The position numbers and the translations under genes were made by a program. Shown one piece after another: positions 16,331 to 23,093 of a stretch of 64,000 bases of DNA. Position 1 is the stretch's first letter. Each line of letters starts with the position of its first letter. Below the pieces are notes generated by a model. The model was given only the letters and a program-made list of their open reading frames with translations. It made no database searches and had not been told where the DNA came from. The stretch comes from an uncultured Clostridia bacterium (GTDB taxonomy: Bacteria > Bacillota > Clostridia > Christensenellales > Borkfalkiaceae), in contig CAMUBY010000002.1 of NCBI GenBank assembly GCA_947087265.1, positions 62,001 through 126,000 of the forward strand, read 5' to 3'.

Positions 16331-16365
16331 AAAAGAGCGAAGTTGTAAAAAATTTCGCTTTTTTT
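16331..16365 (+). terminator. Terminator of unit C
   Basis: AGCGAA (16336-16341) pairs with TTCGCT (16354-16359) with extra A/T pairs outside, followed by a run of eight T. The 5' arm begins AAAAGAGCGAAG as in unit A. Confidence 0.7.
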
Positions 16366-16400
16366 TGCGGTTTTTTTGTGCTTACGCGAATATTTTGAAA

Positions 16401-16420
16401 CCGTGAAAGAATTTTCACGG
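16401..16420. other. Perfect inverted repeat of unknown role
   Basis: CCGTGAAA and TTTCACGG separated by GAAT, between the unit C terminator and the next promoter. There is no T-tract on either side, so it may be an operator or a remnant rather than a terminator. Confidence 0.35.
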
Positions 16421-16438
16421 ACAAACGCCCGAAACCGC

Positions 16439-16467
16439 TTGACGGAATGGAAAAATACAGGTAAAAT
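16439..16467 (+). promoter_or_regulatory. Promoter of the cyclophilin-like lipoprotein
   Basis: -35 TTGACG (16439-16444), 17-bp spacer, -10 TAAAAT (16462-16467). The -10 sits inside ACAGG-N9-CCTGT (16457-16475), a weak dyad. Confidence 0.7.
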
Positions 16468-16497
16468 AATCCTGTAAACCTTTTTGGGAGGCATTCG

Positions 16498-17409
16498 GTG
16501 AAAAAGAAAACTATTCGTCGCATCGCAACAATCGCAACGGCAGCCGCGCTCGGCGTGGGGGCTTGCGTTTTGTTTGCAGGGTGCACCTCTAATTATCCCG
16601 AAGTCACAATCACTTATCACTTTAACGAAAAAGATTATGAAGTGACCTATCAACTTTCCCGCGTCGACGCGCCCAATACCGTGAAGCATTTTATCGAACT
16701 TGCGGAATTGGGCTACTACGACGGTCTTTGCATTCACGATTTCGACGACGAATATATGTATTCGGGCGGATACCGTCTTGACGAAGGCGGAGAGTTGGAT
16801 GCGGTCAATTATTATGAAACGGTGAAAGCTCTCGAACAGGAGAAAGATAAAACCATCACTCAGACCGTTTGGAACAGAAACGATGAAACCCCGCTTTACA
16901 CGGTTTACGGGGAATTCTGGGCGAACGGCAATTCGCCTGCAAATACTGCTTCCTACCGTCACAGCAAAGGTGCGCTCGTCATGTACTATTCGGACAAGGG
17001 CACTAAGTTTAACGAAAAGGTGAAAACCGTGCGTAACGACGGCGGCAAGGACAACGACGGCAATCCTTACGACGAAAAAGCCTATCCGTTCAACAGCGCG
17101 AATTCGTTGTTCTACACATACCTCGGTTCGAGCAATTCTACGCGAGACAACAATTATTGCGTATTCGGTATGGTGAAGGACGTCGATGAATTGCAGGAAC
17201 TTCTGGACGCGATTGACGATTACAAGGAAACGCAGCAACCCGAAGAAGAGAGCGCGGAGGAATATTCGTTTACGGAAGAACGCAAAGTCGATAACGTGAA
17301 CGAGTTTGAACCGTTTGAAGACCTCCGCAACGGCGATATTTCTGCGACCTACAATACGCCTGTGGAAAAGCCGATTGTCATATCTTCCGTGAAAGTCAAC
17401 AAATATTAA
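16498..17409 (+). CDS. Cyclophilin-like lipoprotein, probably not a canonical prolyl isomerase
   Basis: A 303-residue exported protein starting at GTG 16498 with GGGAGG at 6 nt. A signal peptide ends in a lipobox LFAGC (Cys about 28), so it is probably anchored on the outer membrane face. The mature part shows cyclophilin features: APNTVKHFIELAELGYYDGL, then GEFWANG and HSKGALVMYYS (standing for G-E-F...H-x-x-G-x-x-S-M-A), and YCVFGMVKDVDELQ (for FGxV). The catalytic FHR segment reads IHDFDDEYMYSGG, so the key Arg is missing. It also has a long acidic insertion near 240. It may be a folding chaperone or binding protein. Monocistronic. Confidence 0.7.
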   Translation: MKKKTIRRIATIATAAALGVGACVLFAGCTSNYPEVTITYHFNEKDYEVTYQLSRVDAPNTVKHFIELAELGYYDGLCIHDFDDEYMYSGGYRLDEGGELDAVNYYETVKALEQEKDKTITQTVWNRNDETPLYTVYGEFWANGNSPANTASYRHSKGALVMYYSDKGTKFNEKVKTVRNDGGKDNDGNPYDEKAYPFNSANSLFYTYLGSSNSTRDNNYCVFGMVKDVDELQELLDAIDDYKETQQPEEESAEEYSFTEERKVDNVNEFEPFEDLRNGDISATYNTPVEKPIVISSVKVNKY

Positions 17410-17418
17410 ACAAAATTG

Positions 17419-17447
17419 AAAAAGCACCCCGAAGGGTGCTTTTTTTT
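17419..17447. terminator. Bidirectional terminator between convergent genes
   Basis: AAAAAGCACCC pairs with GGGTGCTTTTT (loop CGAA), serving the gene ending at 17409 and the minus-strand gene ending at 17446. Confidence 0.8.
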
Positions 17448-18324
17448 ATGTTTCAGGAACAATGTTGGAAATTTTATTTTCCGTCAGTTGGACGCGGAAA
17501 TAGCGCACGTCAAAAATGCGTTCTTTCCGTGCGTACACAAGCCCCACTTTTTGTGGGTCGTCGGTGAGCGCAACCGAGCGGAAATCACCCAAAAATTCGC
17601 GCAGGGCGTCTGCTTTTTCCAATAGAGTTTCATGCAAGAATGGCTTGTAGTCCGCACCGATAAGCACGCTTTCAAACAGAGCAAGCGCGAATGTCGCTTC
17701 CGTCGGCTCCATGGTCGTACGGATTCTGCATTCCGTCAGTCTGCCGTTTTCCCAGGTGCAAAGCGCCGTATGTCCCATACTGTCGCGGAAGGGGACTTCG
17801 GCTTTCAGGACAGGTTCTCTTTCCGTCACCGTTCCTTCCGAAAGAACGGAAATTTCACCGCCGTGCGAAACGAGCGCAAATCCCGCTTTTCCCTCTATTA
17901 AAAAGTCATCGCCGATAGGGTACGCTTCGCTTTCCGCAAGGGAAGAGGGCAATTCTACGAGATGAAAGCCCGTTTCGTTTTCCACATTGAGTTGCAGCTT
18001 CGACTGTTGGCAGAGCGTGAGAAGGGTGCCGCCGAACCGCAGTTGCCATAAAACTTTCAAGCCGGAATCCGCCAAAAGAAAATCGCCTGCGAACACCGCC
18101 AATCCGCCCGCATAGTAATACAGTTTTACCTGCGGCGGCGGATTGAGCAAAAATTCCTGGTTAAAGAAAAAGGAGAGCGCAATACAGCCGTTTGCTTTGA
18201 GCTCGCAAAAAACGCCCTCGTCGGGGTTGAGTTCGCACGTCCGCTCGAATCCGTCCACCAAACCGAGGTACACGCCGTTTACCGTGAGCGCACAAGTTCT
18301 GTCCGCTAAAAAAACCACTCGCAT
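17446..18324 (-). CDS. Unrecognised protein, 292 aa
   Basis: I do not recognise this protein. It has no signal peptide, no clear membrane helix and no motif I can name. It opens MRVVFLADRTCALTVNGVYLGLVDGFERTCEL, which looks like a short beta-sandwich repeat (a self-similar pattern seen in proteins with N-terminal carboxypeptidase-regulatory-like folds), and is beta-rich to about residue 200. The final third (EATFALALFESVLIGADYKPFLHETLLEKADALREFLGDF, described only as helical) looks alpha-helical and globular. Its base composition matches its neighbours, so it is probably a resident lineage gene. It is divergent from the regulator at 18384, with only 59 nt between them, so the pair may be co-regulated. 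Confidence 0.55.
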   Translation of the reverse strand: MRVVFLADRTCALTVNGVYLGLVDGFERTCELNPDEGVFCELKANGCIALSFFFNQEFLLNPPPQVKLYYYAGGLAVFAGDFLLADSGLKVLWQLRFGGTLLTLCQQSKLQLNVENETGFHLVELPSSLAESEAYPIGDDFLIEGKAGFALVSHGGEISVLSEGTVTEREPVLKAEVPFRDSMGHTALCTWENGRLTECRIRTTMEPTEATFALALFESVLIGADYKPFLHETLLEKADALREFLGDFRSVALTDDPQKVGLVYARKERIFDVRYFRVQLTENKISNIVPET

Positions 18325-18383
18325 ATTGATAATAAATGTATAAAGGGATAAAATTATGTCAACAATTTTTCCGAGGTGATATT

Positions 18384-18956
18384 ATGAACAAAATCAACGG
18401 CTATACGGAAGAAGAAGCTACCGGCTTGATTGAATACATTTATACGGGAAGAAACGCGGGCAAAACGCTTTCCTATCTCTTTGAAACGTACGGGAAACAA
18501 CATTCAAGAGCGAAGGGAAGCGTACGCAACTATTACTATGCGTTTCTGAAAAAGCGTGACGATTCGCGCGTCAAACAGATTCTGGACGGAAAAGATTTGC
18601 AGGCAGGCGAAATCCGTCCGTTTACGGAAGAGGAGACGGACGAAATGCTCCGCCGCGTACTCACGGAAAAAAGCAAGGGGCTTTCTGTGCGGAAAGCGAT
18701 TATGAACGTTTCCGAAGGGGACGAGCGGCTCATGCTGCGGATGCAGAACAAATACCGCAATCTGCTCAAAAAACAGCCTGAACGTGTTGCAAAAGCGGCA
18801 AAAGAGGCTGGTATTCCCGAAGAAAAAACGTTTTTACAGCGCAAGTTAGAACGGGAAATCGACGCGCTGTATTCGCGCCTTGCCATCGACTTGCGCAAGG
18901 AAAACGCAAGGCTCCGCGCGGAATTGGAAAATTTACGCAAAGGCAACGAAGAATAA
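18384..18956 (+). CDS. Putative DNA-binding regulator with two SANT/Myb-like repeats
   Basis: A 190-residue protein with an internal duplication. Repeat 1 (about 6-60) begins YTEEEATGLIEYI and ends RNYYYAFLKK; repeat 2 (about 83-135) begins FTEEETDEMLRRV and ends KYRNLLKK. Each has the F/Y-T-E-E-E start, a central G-K/L-T/S turn and a basic end, the shape of a helix-turn-helix SANT/RsfA-like unit. A predicted coiled coil (about 150-188) follows, suggesting dimerisation. Start ATG 18384 has GAGGTGA at 4 nt; an in-frame ATG at 18336 is less likely. Family assignment is by pattern only. Confidence 0.55.
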   Translation: MNKINGYTEEEATGLIEYIYTGRNAGKTLSYLFETYGKQHSRAKGSVRNYYYAFLKKRDDSRVKQILDGKDLQAGEIRPFTEEETDEMLRRVLTEKSKGLSVRKAIMNVSEGDERLMLRMQNKYRNLLKKQPERVAKAAKEAGIPEEKTFLQRKLEREIDALYSRLAIDLRKENARLRAELENLRKGNEE

Positions 18957-19012
18957 TCGAAGAATACTTTCACAAACTGATAAAGACGGTGGAAAAACCG
19001 TTCGGAGGATAT

Positions 19013-19213
19013 ATGGAAAAGATGTTTTGTCTTGGATTGATGTTCGGCGCAGTGGGCGGCGCACTCCTTGTAGCAAACAGTTATAAGGCGCGTTCGCTCG
19101 TGAAGAAGAGTCAGGCGGAAGTCATGGAGAAAGTAAACGAAATGATGGACGAAAAACTCAAACAGGAATGCGGCGAAGCGTCCACGGAAAAGAAACAGAA
19201 AAAATCATCCTAA
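19013..19213 (+). CDS. Small single-span membrane protein (YtxH-like)
   Basis: A 66-residue protein with one N-terminal membrane segment (FCLGLMFGAVGGALLVAN, about 4-21), then a basic and helical cytoplasmic tail ending in lysines. The glycine-rich helix and charged tail resemble YtxH-type proteins, whose function is not well known. ATG 19013 is preceded by GGAGG at 4 nt; an upstream GTG (18989) in frame lacks such a site. It follows the regulator at 18384 after 56 nt. Confidence 0.6.
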   Translation: MEKMFCLGLMFGAVGGALLVANSYKARSLVKKSQAEVMEKVNEMMDEKLKQECGEASTEKKQKKSS

Positions 19214-19215
19214 GG

Positions 19216-19250
19216 CAATGCGGCGGTGAAAACCGCCGCATTGTTTTTTC
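19216..19250 (+). terminator. Terminator
   Basis: A 12-bp perfect stem, CAATGCGGCGGT with ACCGCCGCATTG, loop GAAA, then TTTTTTC. Confidence 0.9.
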
Positions 19251-19271
19251 TGAAATTCCGTATTGCAACAG

Positions 19272-19300
19272 TAGACAAAAACGCACTTTCGTGTTATAAT
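19272..19300 (+). promoter_or_regulatory. ruvX promoter
   Basis: -35 TAGACA (19272-19277), 17-bp spacer, -10 TATAAT (19295-19300). Confidence 0.7.
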
Positions 19301-19342
19301 ACGAGGTAAAAATAAACCATTTATCGATACGGTAACACAGCC

Positions 19343-20095
19343 ATGAACAAACAAATCATCGCATTCGATATCGGCGATAAGCGTATCGGCGTGGCGCACA
19401 GCGACCCGTTCGGCGAATACGCCGTGCCGAGCGATACTTACTTCCGCAAGGGCGTGTTCCGCGAGGACGTAAAGGCGGTTGCGAACCTTGCAAAGGAATG
19501 GGGCGCGGAACTTATCGTTTGCGGACTTCCTTTAAATGCGGACGGAACGGAGAGCGTGCAGACGGAAAAAACGCGGAAGTTTATCGCGGCGCTCCAAGAA
19601 GAGTCTGAACTTCCCGTCGAGCTCGAAGACGAACGCTATACCACGCGCGCGGCGCGCGGCGATTTGATTGCGATGGGTATCAGTACGAAAAATGACAAGC
19701 GTAAGAAGAACGTCGATTCGCTGGCGGCAACCTATATTCTGGAAAGTTATATGAGTAAAATAAAAAAAGGAGAAACATCTATGAAAGAAGAAGCGAACAA
19801 CTACGAAGAGGACGAGAACGTTGTAGAACTCATCGACGAAGAGGGGAATACCGTTTCGTACGAGCATTTAATGACGTTTGAATACAAAAAAGAATGGTAT
19901 GTGGCGTTGGCGCCTCTTGCAGACGAAGAAGCCGCGGAGGAAAGCGACGAAGAAGAGGTTTACATTTATCATCTGGTCGGCGAAGAGGATAACGAGAGCC
20001 TCGAAGCGATTGAAGACGAAGCCTTTTTAGACGAGGTGTTCGACGAATTCTGCAAACAGTACGACGACTTTGCCGAAGACGAAGAAGACGAGTAA
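19343..20095 (+). CDS. ruvX: RuvX (YqgF) fused in frame to a DUF1292 protein
   Basis: A 250-residue fusion. Residues 1-140 are a RuvX/YqgF RNase H-fold nuclease, implicated in 16S rRNA processing or junction cleavage: IAFDIGDKRIGVAHSDP at the start, CGLPLNADGTES in the middle, DERYTT and KKNVDSLAATYILESY at the end. Residues 147-250 are a very acidic DUF1292 (YrzB-type) protein (VELIDEEGNTVSYEHLMTFEYKKEWYVAL). In Bacilli and Clostridia these are two adjacent genes. Here no stop separates them, yet the second part keeps its own AAAGGAG and ATG at 19781 in the same frame, so both a fusion and a free 104-residue DUF1292 protein may be made. Confidence 0.85.
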   Translation: MNKQIIAFDIGDKRIGVAHSDPFGEYAVPSDTYFRKGVFREDVKAVANLAKEWGAELIVCGLPLNADGTESVQTEKTRKFIAALQEESELPVELEDERYTTRAARGDLIAMGISTKNDKRKKNVDSLAATYILESYMSKIKKGETSMKEEANNYEEDENVVELIDEEGNTVSYEHLMTFEYKKEWYVALAPLADEEAAEESDEEEVYIYHLVGEEDNESLEAIEDEAFLDEVFDEFCKQYDDFAEDEEDE

Positions 20096-20107
20096 CGCAC
20101 AACCAAA

Positions 20108-20153
20108 ACCGCAAACGGCGCAAAGAATTACTGCGCCCGTTTTGCGATAAATT
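20108..20153 (+). terminator. Probable ruvX terminator
   Basis: GCAAACGGCGCA can pair, with bulges, with TGCGCCCGTTTTGC, followed by GATAAATTTTTTAAT. An imperfect stem, so moderate support. Confidence 0.45.
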
Positions 20154-20183
20154 TTTTAATACCGAAAATCAGAGGTAACTACC

Positions 20184-21059
20184 ATGTCAAAGGAACGTTT
20201 AGAACTCAATAAGAACTTGGCGCAAATGCTCAAAGGTGGCGTGATTATGGACGTCACCACGCCCGAACAGGCAAAAATAGCGGAGGCGGCAGGCGCGTGC
20301 GCCGTCATGGCGTTGGAGCGCATTCCTGCGGACATCCGCGCGGCGGGCGGCGTTTCCCGTATGTCCGACCCGAAAATGATTAAGGGCATTCAGAAAGCCG
20401 TTTCCATTCCCGTCATGGCAAAATGCCGTATCGGGCATTTTGCAGAAGCGCAGATTTTGCAGGCAATCGAAATCGACTACATCGACGAAAGCGAAGTGCT
20501 TTCCCCTGCGGACGACGTGTACCATATCGACAAAAACAAGTTCGACGTGCCGTTTGTCTGCGGTGCAAGAGATTTGGGCGAAGCGCTCCGCAGAATTGCC
20601 GAGGGCGCGGCAATGATTCGCACCAAGGGCGAACCCGGCACGGGCGACGTCGTGCAGGCGGTGCGCCATATGAGAATGATGATGAGTGAAATCCGCAAGA
20701 TTGTCTCCATGAGCAAAGACGAACTTTACGAGGAAGCGAAGAATCTGCGTGTGCCTTACGAACTTATCATGTACGTTCACGAGTACGGCAAACTTCCCGT
20801 CGTCAACTTTGCGGCAGGCGGCGTTGCGACTCCTGCGGACGCGGCGCTCATGATGCAGCTCGGCGCGGAGGGCGTGTTCGTGGGAAGCGGCATTTTCAAA
20901 TCGGGCAATCCCGAAAAGCGCGCGCGCGCCATCGTGCAGGCGGTTACCAACTACAATAATCCCCATATTCTTGCGGAACTTTCCGAAGATTTGGGAGAAG
21001 CGATGGTCGGCATTAACGAACAGGAAATTGCGCTTCTCATGGCGGAACGCGGAAAATAA
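20184..21059 (+). CDS. pdxS: Pyridoxal 5'-phosphate synthase subunit PdxS
   Basis: A 291-residue TIM-barrel synthase that builds pyridoxal 5'-phosphate from ribose 5-phosphate, glyceraldehyde 3-phosphate and ammonia supplied by PdxT. Landmarks: [45 protein letters not shown], the imine-forming Lys in [20 protein letters not shown] and [14 protein letters not shown]. Normal length. Six bases before pdxT, so one operon with it and queH. Confidence 0.97.
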   Translation: MSKERLELNKNLAQMLKGGVIMDVTTPEQAKIAEAAGACAVMALERIPADIRAAGGVSRMSDPKMIKGIQKAVSIPVMAKCRIGHFAEAQILQAIEIDYIDESEVLSPADDVYHIDKNKFDVPFVCGARDLGEALRRIAEGAAMIRTKGEPGTGDVVQAVRHMRMMMSEIRKIVSMSKDELYEEAKNLRVPYELIMYVHEYGKLPVVNFAAGGVATPADAALMMQLGAEGVFVGSGIFKSGNPEKRARAIVQAVTNYNNPHILAELSEDLGEAMVGINEQEIALLMAERGK

Positions 21060-21065
21060 TCCATC

Positions 21066-21635
21066 ATGAAACTCGGTATTTTTGCCCTGCAAGGGGCGTT
21101 TCTCGAACACGAGCAAGCGTTTGATAAACTCGGCGTCCCGTGGGTGGAAATCCGCCGCAAAGAGCATTTTACGGACGGGTTGGACGGAATCGTCCTCCCC
21201 GGCGGGGAATCGACCGTACAGGGAAAACTTCTCCGCGAAGAGGGATTGTTAGAGCCCGTTAAGGCGGCTATTCAATCGGGGCTTCCCGTATTCGGTACCT
21301 GTGCAGGTTTAATCTTACTTGCGGAAAAACTCACGAACGACGACAACGTGTATTTCGGAACCATGAACGTGACGGTAAAACGCAACGCTTACGGTCGGCA
21401 ACTCGGCTCTTTCCGCGCGGATTTGGAAGTGAAACCGCTCGGCAATTTTCCCGCCGTGTTTATCCGTGCGCCGTACATTGAAAAGGCGGAAAAGAACGTG
21501 GAAGTGCTTGCGGAGTGCGAGGGGAAAATCGTCGCGGCGCGGCAGAATAATATGCTCGGCGTGGCCTTTCATCCCGAACTCACAAACGATTTACGCTTGC
21601 ATTCTTATTTCCTTGAAATGGTACGCGGAAAATGA
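21066..21635 (+). CDS. pdxT: Pyridoxal 5'-phosphate synthase glutaminase subunit PdxT
   Basis: A 189-residue class I glutamine amidotransferase that releases ammonia for PdxS. LPGGESTVQGKLLRE binds glutamine; the nucleophile Cys is in FGTCAGLILLA (about 79); the His-Glu pair is in GVAFHPELTND (about 170). Normal length. Its stop overlaps the queH start by four bases (ATGA at 21632). Confidence 0.96.
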   Translation: MKLGIFALQGAFLEHEQAFDKLGVPWVEIRRKEHFTDGLDGIVLPGGESTVQGKLLREEGLLEPVKAAIQSGLPVFGTCAGLILLAEKLTNDDNVYFGTMNVTVKRNAYGRQLGSFRADLEVKPLGNFPAVFIRAPYIEKAEKNVEVLAECEGKIVAARQNNMLGVAFHPELTNDLRLHSYFLEMVRGK

Positions 21636-22234
21636 ACAAGGTCAATTACGACAAACTCATGCTCGAAGAATTCGGGCGCGGTCAAGGCAAAAAGCTGCTT
21701 TTGCACAGCTGCTGCGCGCCCTGTTCCTCTTATTGTTTGCAACAGACGGCGGCGGTGTTTTCCGTTACCGTTTTTTATTACAACCCGAATTTAGACAGCC
21801 GCGAAGAATACGAAAAACGGAAATCAGAGCAAATCCGTTTTTTGCGCGAAACGAGTAGGGCTGATTTTCTGGACTGCGATTATTCTCCCGAAGACTTTGA
21901 AAAAATGGCACGCGGTCTGGAAGGGGAGCAGGAGGGCGGCGCGCGGTGCGTGAAGTGTTTCCGTCTGCGCCTTGAACGCACGGCGCGGGAAGCGAAGGAA
22001 AAGGGCTTCGATTATTTCGGAACGACGCTTACCGTTTCTCCGCTCAAAAACGCGGAAGCCATTAACAAAATCGGCTTTGCGCTTGCAAAAGAGTACGGCG
22101 TTCAATATCTGCCGACAGATTTCAAAAAGCGCGGAGGTTACTTGAAATCGGTGGAACTTTCGCGGCAATACAATTTATACCGCCAGAATTACTGCGGCTG
22201 CAAATATTCCAAACAGAACAATCCCGACGGATAA
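21632..22234 (+). CDS. queH: Epoxyqueuosine reductase QueH
   Basis: A 200-residue member of the QueH (DUF208) family, which reduces epoxyqueuosine to queuosine in tRNA using an iron-sulfur cluster and replaces QueG in many anaerobes. Cys residues sit in HSCCAPCSSYCL near the N-terminus, in ARCVKCFRLRLE in the middle, and in NYCGCKYSK at the end; YYNPN and FGTTLTVSPLKN are also typical. Translationally coupled to pdxT by ATGA. The partner genes queA and tgt are at 43277 and 44452. Confidence 0.92.
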   Translation: MNKVNYDKLMLEEFGRGQGKKLLLHSCCAPCSSYCLQQTAAVFSVTVFYYNPNLDSREEYEKRKSEQIRFLRETSRADFLDCDYSPEDFEKMARGLEGEQEGGARCVKCFRLRLERTAREAKEKGFDYFGTTLTVSPLKNAEAINKIGFALAKEYGVQYLPTDFKKRGGYLKSVELSRQYNLYRQNYCGCKYSKQNNPDG

Positions 22235-22255
22235 AGGACAATTCCCATAAGGATG

Positions 22256-22291
22256 AAAAAAGGGAAGAATTTGAAAATTCTTCCCTTTTTT
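22256..22291. terminator. Bidirectional terminator, 3' end of unit B
   Basis: A 17-bp stem from AAAAAAGGGAAGAATTT and its complement, A-rich on the left and T-rich on the right, serving queH and the minus-strand gene. Confidence 0.8.
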
Positions 22292-22321
22292 AATTATACG
22301 GTAAATTGTAATTTAATTTTT

Positions 22322-22945
22322 TCAGAAATTCAGTCTTTGCTCCATTAAAACTATATCATAATCAAGAAAATACTTTTTCAAAAGCGGATAAAATTGCTTA
22401 AATTTGTTTTTGTCGAAGAACACGATATCACACCCTCTATCATCATATACCGTAAATATACAGTTATTATCAAATGAGACTAAATGGATAATCGGATTTT
22501 CTTGATTATCTATTTGAGAGTTTATAACTTCTATGGCGTTGAATTTCATATTAGGATAACAGCAAATTCGATTTCTTCGAACTATATCGTCAACATCGTC
22601 CTTATCATATGGAATATCTCTGATTATTATGTGCTGAAACTTTTTTTGATAATCCAAACAAAACTTTAGTCGCTTTTTTACCACTGATATAAGATTATTG
22701 ATATACACAATATCACCCATATCAAAATCAAAGTCGTAAATGTAATTGTCAAAGAAAAACATATCGACTTTATTTTCAAATAGAATATTGAAAATTTCTG
22801 TCGCTCTTTTTTTAGCGTTGGCTAAATATTCTTCATCACTTTCGCCAATACCCAATTCGCACCTCAAAGCATAGTTATTATTATAAAAATAGGGTGGCTC
22901 GTATCTAAAATCTCTGTTTAGTATTTTTTCTTCAACAATATTCAT
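22322..22945 (-). CDS. DUF3885-like protein
   Basis: A 207-residue protein that fits, by pattern, the DUF3885 family of unknown function: an N-terminal PPYFYNNNYALRCELGIGE, then a Y-x-x-x-A-x-x-R-A-x-x-I segment (EEYLANAKKRATEIFNILFE), and the C-terminal VYDDRGCDIVF followed by YDIVLMEQRL. It has no signal peptide or membrane helix. It is the most AT-rich gene in the window, with codon choice unlike pdxT or queH. Its promoter, leader and 3' motif match those of the genes at 608 and 15517, so it probably arrived by transfer. Start ATG 22945 has AAGG at 8 nt. Confidence 0.55.
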   Translation of the reverse strand: MNIVEEKILNRDFRYEPPYFYNNNYALRCELGIGESDEEYLANAKKRATEIFNILFENKVDMFFFDNYIYDFDFDMGDIVYINNLISVVKKRLKFCLDYQKKFQHIIIRDIPYDKDDVDDIVRRNRICCYPNMKFNAIEVINSQIDNQENPIIHLVSFDNNCIFTVYDDRGCDIVFFDKNKFKQFYPLLKKYFLDYDIVLMEQRLNF

Positions 22946-22983
22946 TACTTATTCCTTACTAAATTACTGTTTTTCGTTTAGAT

Positions 22984-23012
22984 ATTTTATCATAAACACG
23001 ATAAAAAGTAAA
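22984..23012 (-). promoter_or_regulatory. Promoter of unit B
   Basis: Minus-strand -35 TTTACT (23007-23012), 17-bp spacer, -10 TAAAAT (22984-22989), 38-nt leader. Confidence 0.75.
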
Positions 23013-23014
23013 TA

Positions 23015-23048
23015 AGCGAACTTGCCTTGTTTGCAAGGGAAGTTCGCT
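23015..23048 (-). terminator. Hairpin between the zinc PLC-like gene and unit B
   Basis: A near-perfect 15-bp stem (23015-23029 with 23034-23048), about 45 nt after the stop of the minus-strand gene at 23094. It is also the upstream hairpin of unit B. Confidence 0.6.
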
Positions 23049-23093
23049 ATTTTTCTATTTTACGGAAACCGTCATAACCGTCGGGGTTTTCAA

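Larger units (their letters stand above)
15409..16365 (+). mobile_element. Cassette-like unit C (GNAT-YoaP cargo)
   Basis: Same architecture as units A and B but on the plus strand: upstream hairpin with GCGCAC (15409-15414) and GTGCGC (15434-15439), promoter (15448-15476), leader with AAACAGTAATTTA at the same distance from the -10 as in unit B, gene (15517-16269), motif AAATTACAATTTATCG (16307-16322), and terminator hairpin (16331-16365). It lies where rpoB usually follows rplL. Confidence 0.45.
22251..23048 (-). mobile_element. Cassette-like unit B (DUF3885-like cargo)
   Basis: Minus-strand unit with the same order of parts as units A and C: hairpin with AGCGAA/TTCGCT arms (23015-23048), promoter (22984-23012), leader with ACAGTAATTTAG and AAGG, gene (22322-22945), motif AAATTACAATTTACCG (22299-22314) exactly 7 nt after the stop as in unit A, and a terminator hairpin (22256-22291). 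Adjacent queH and the gene at 23094 are resident in composition. Confidence 0.45.
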
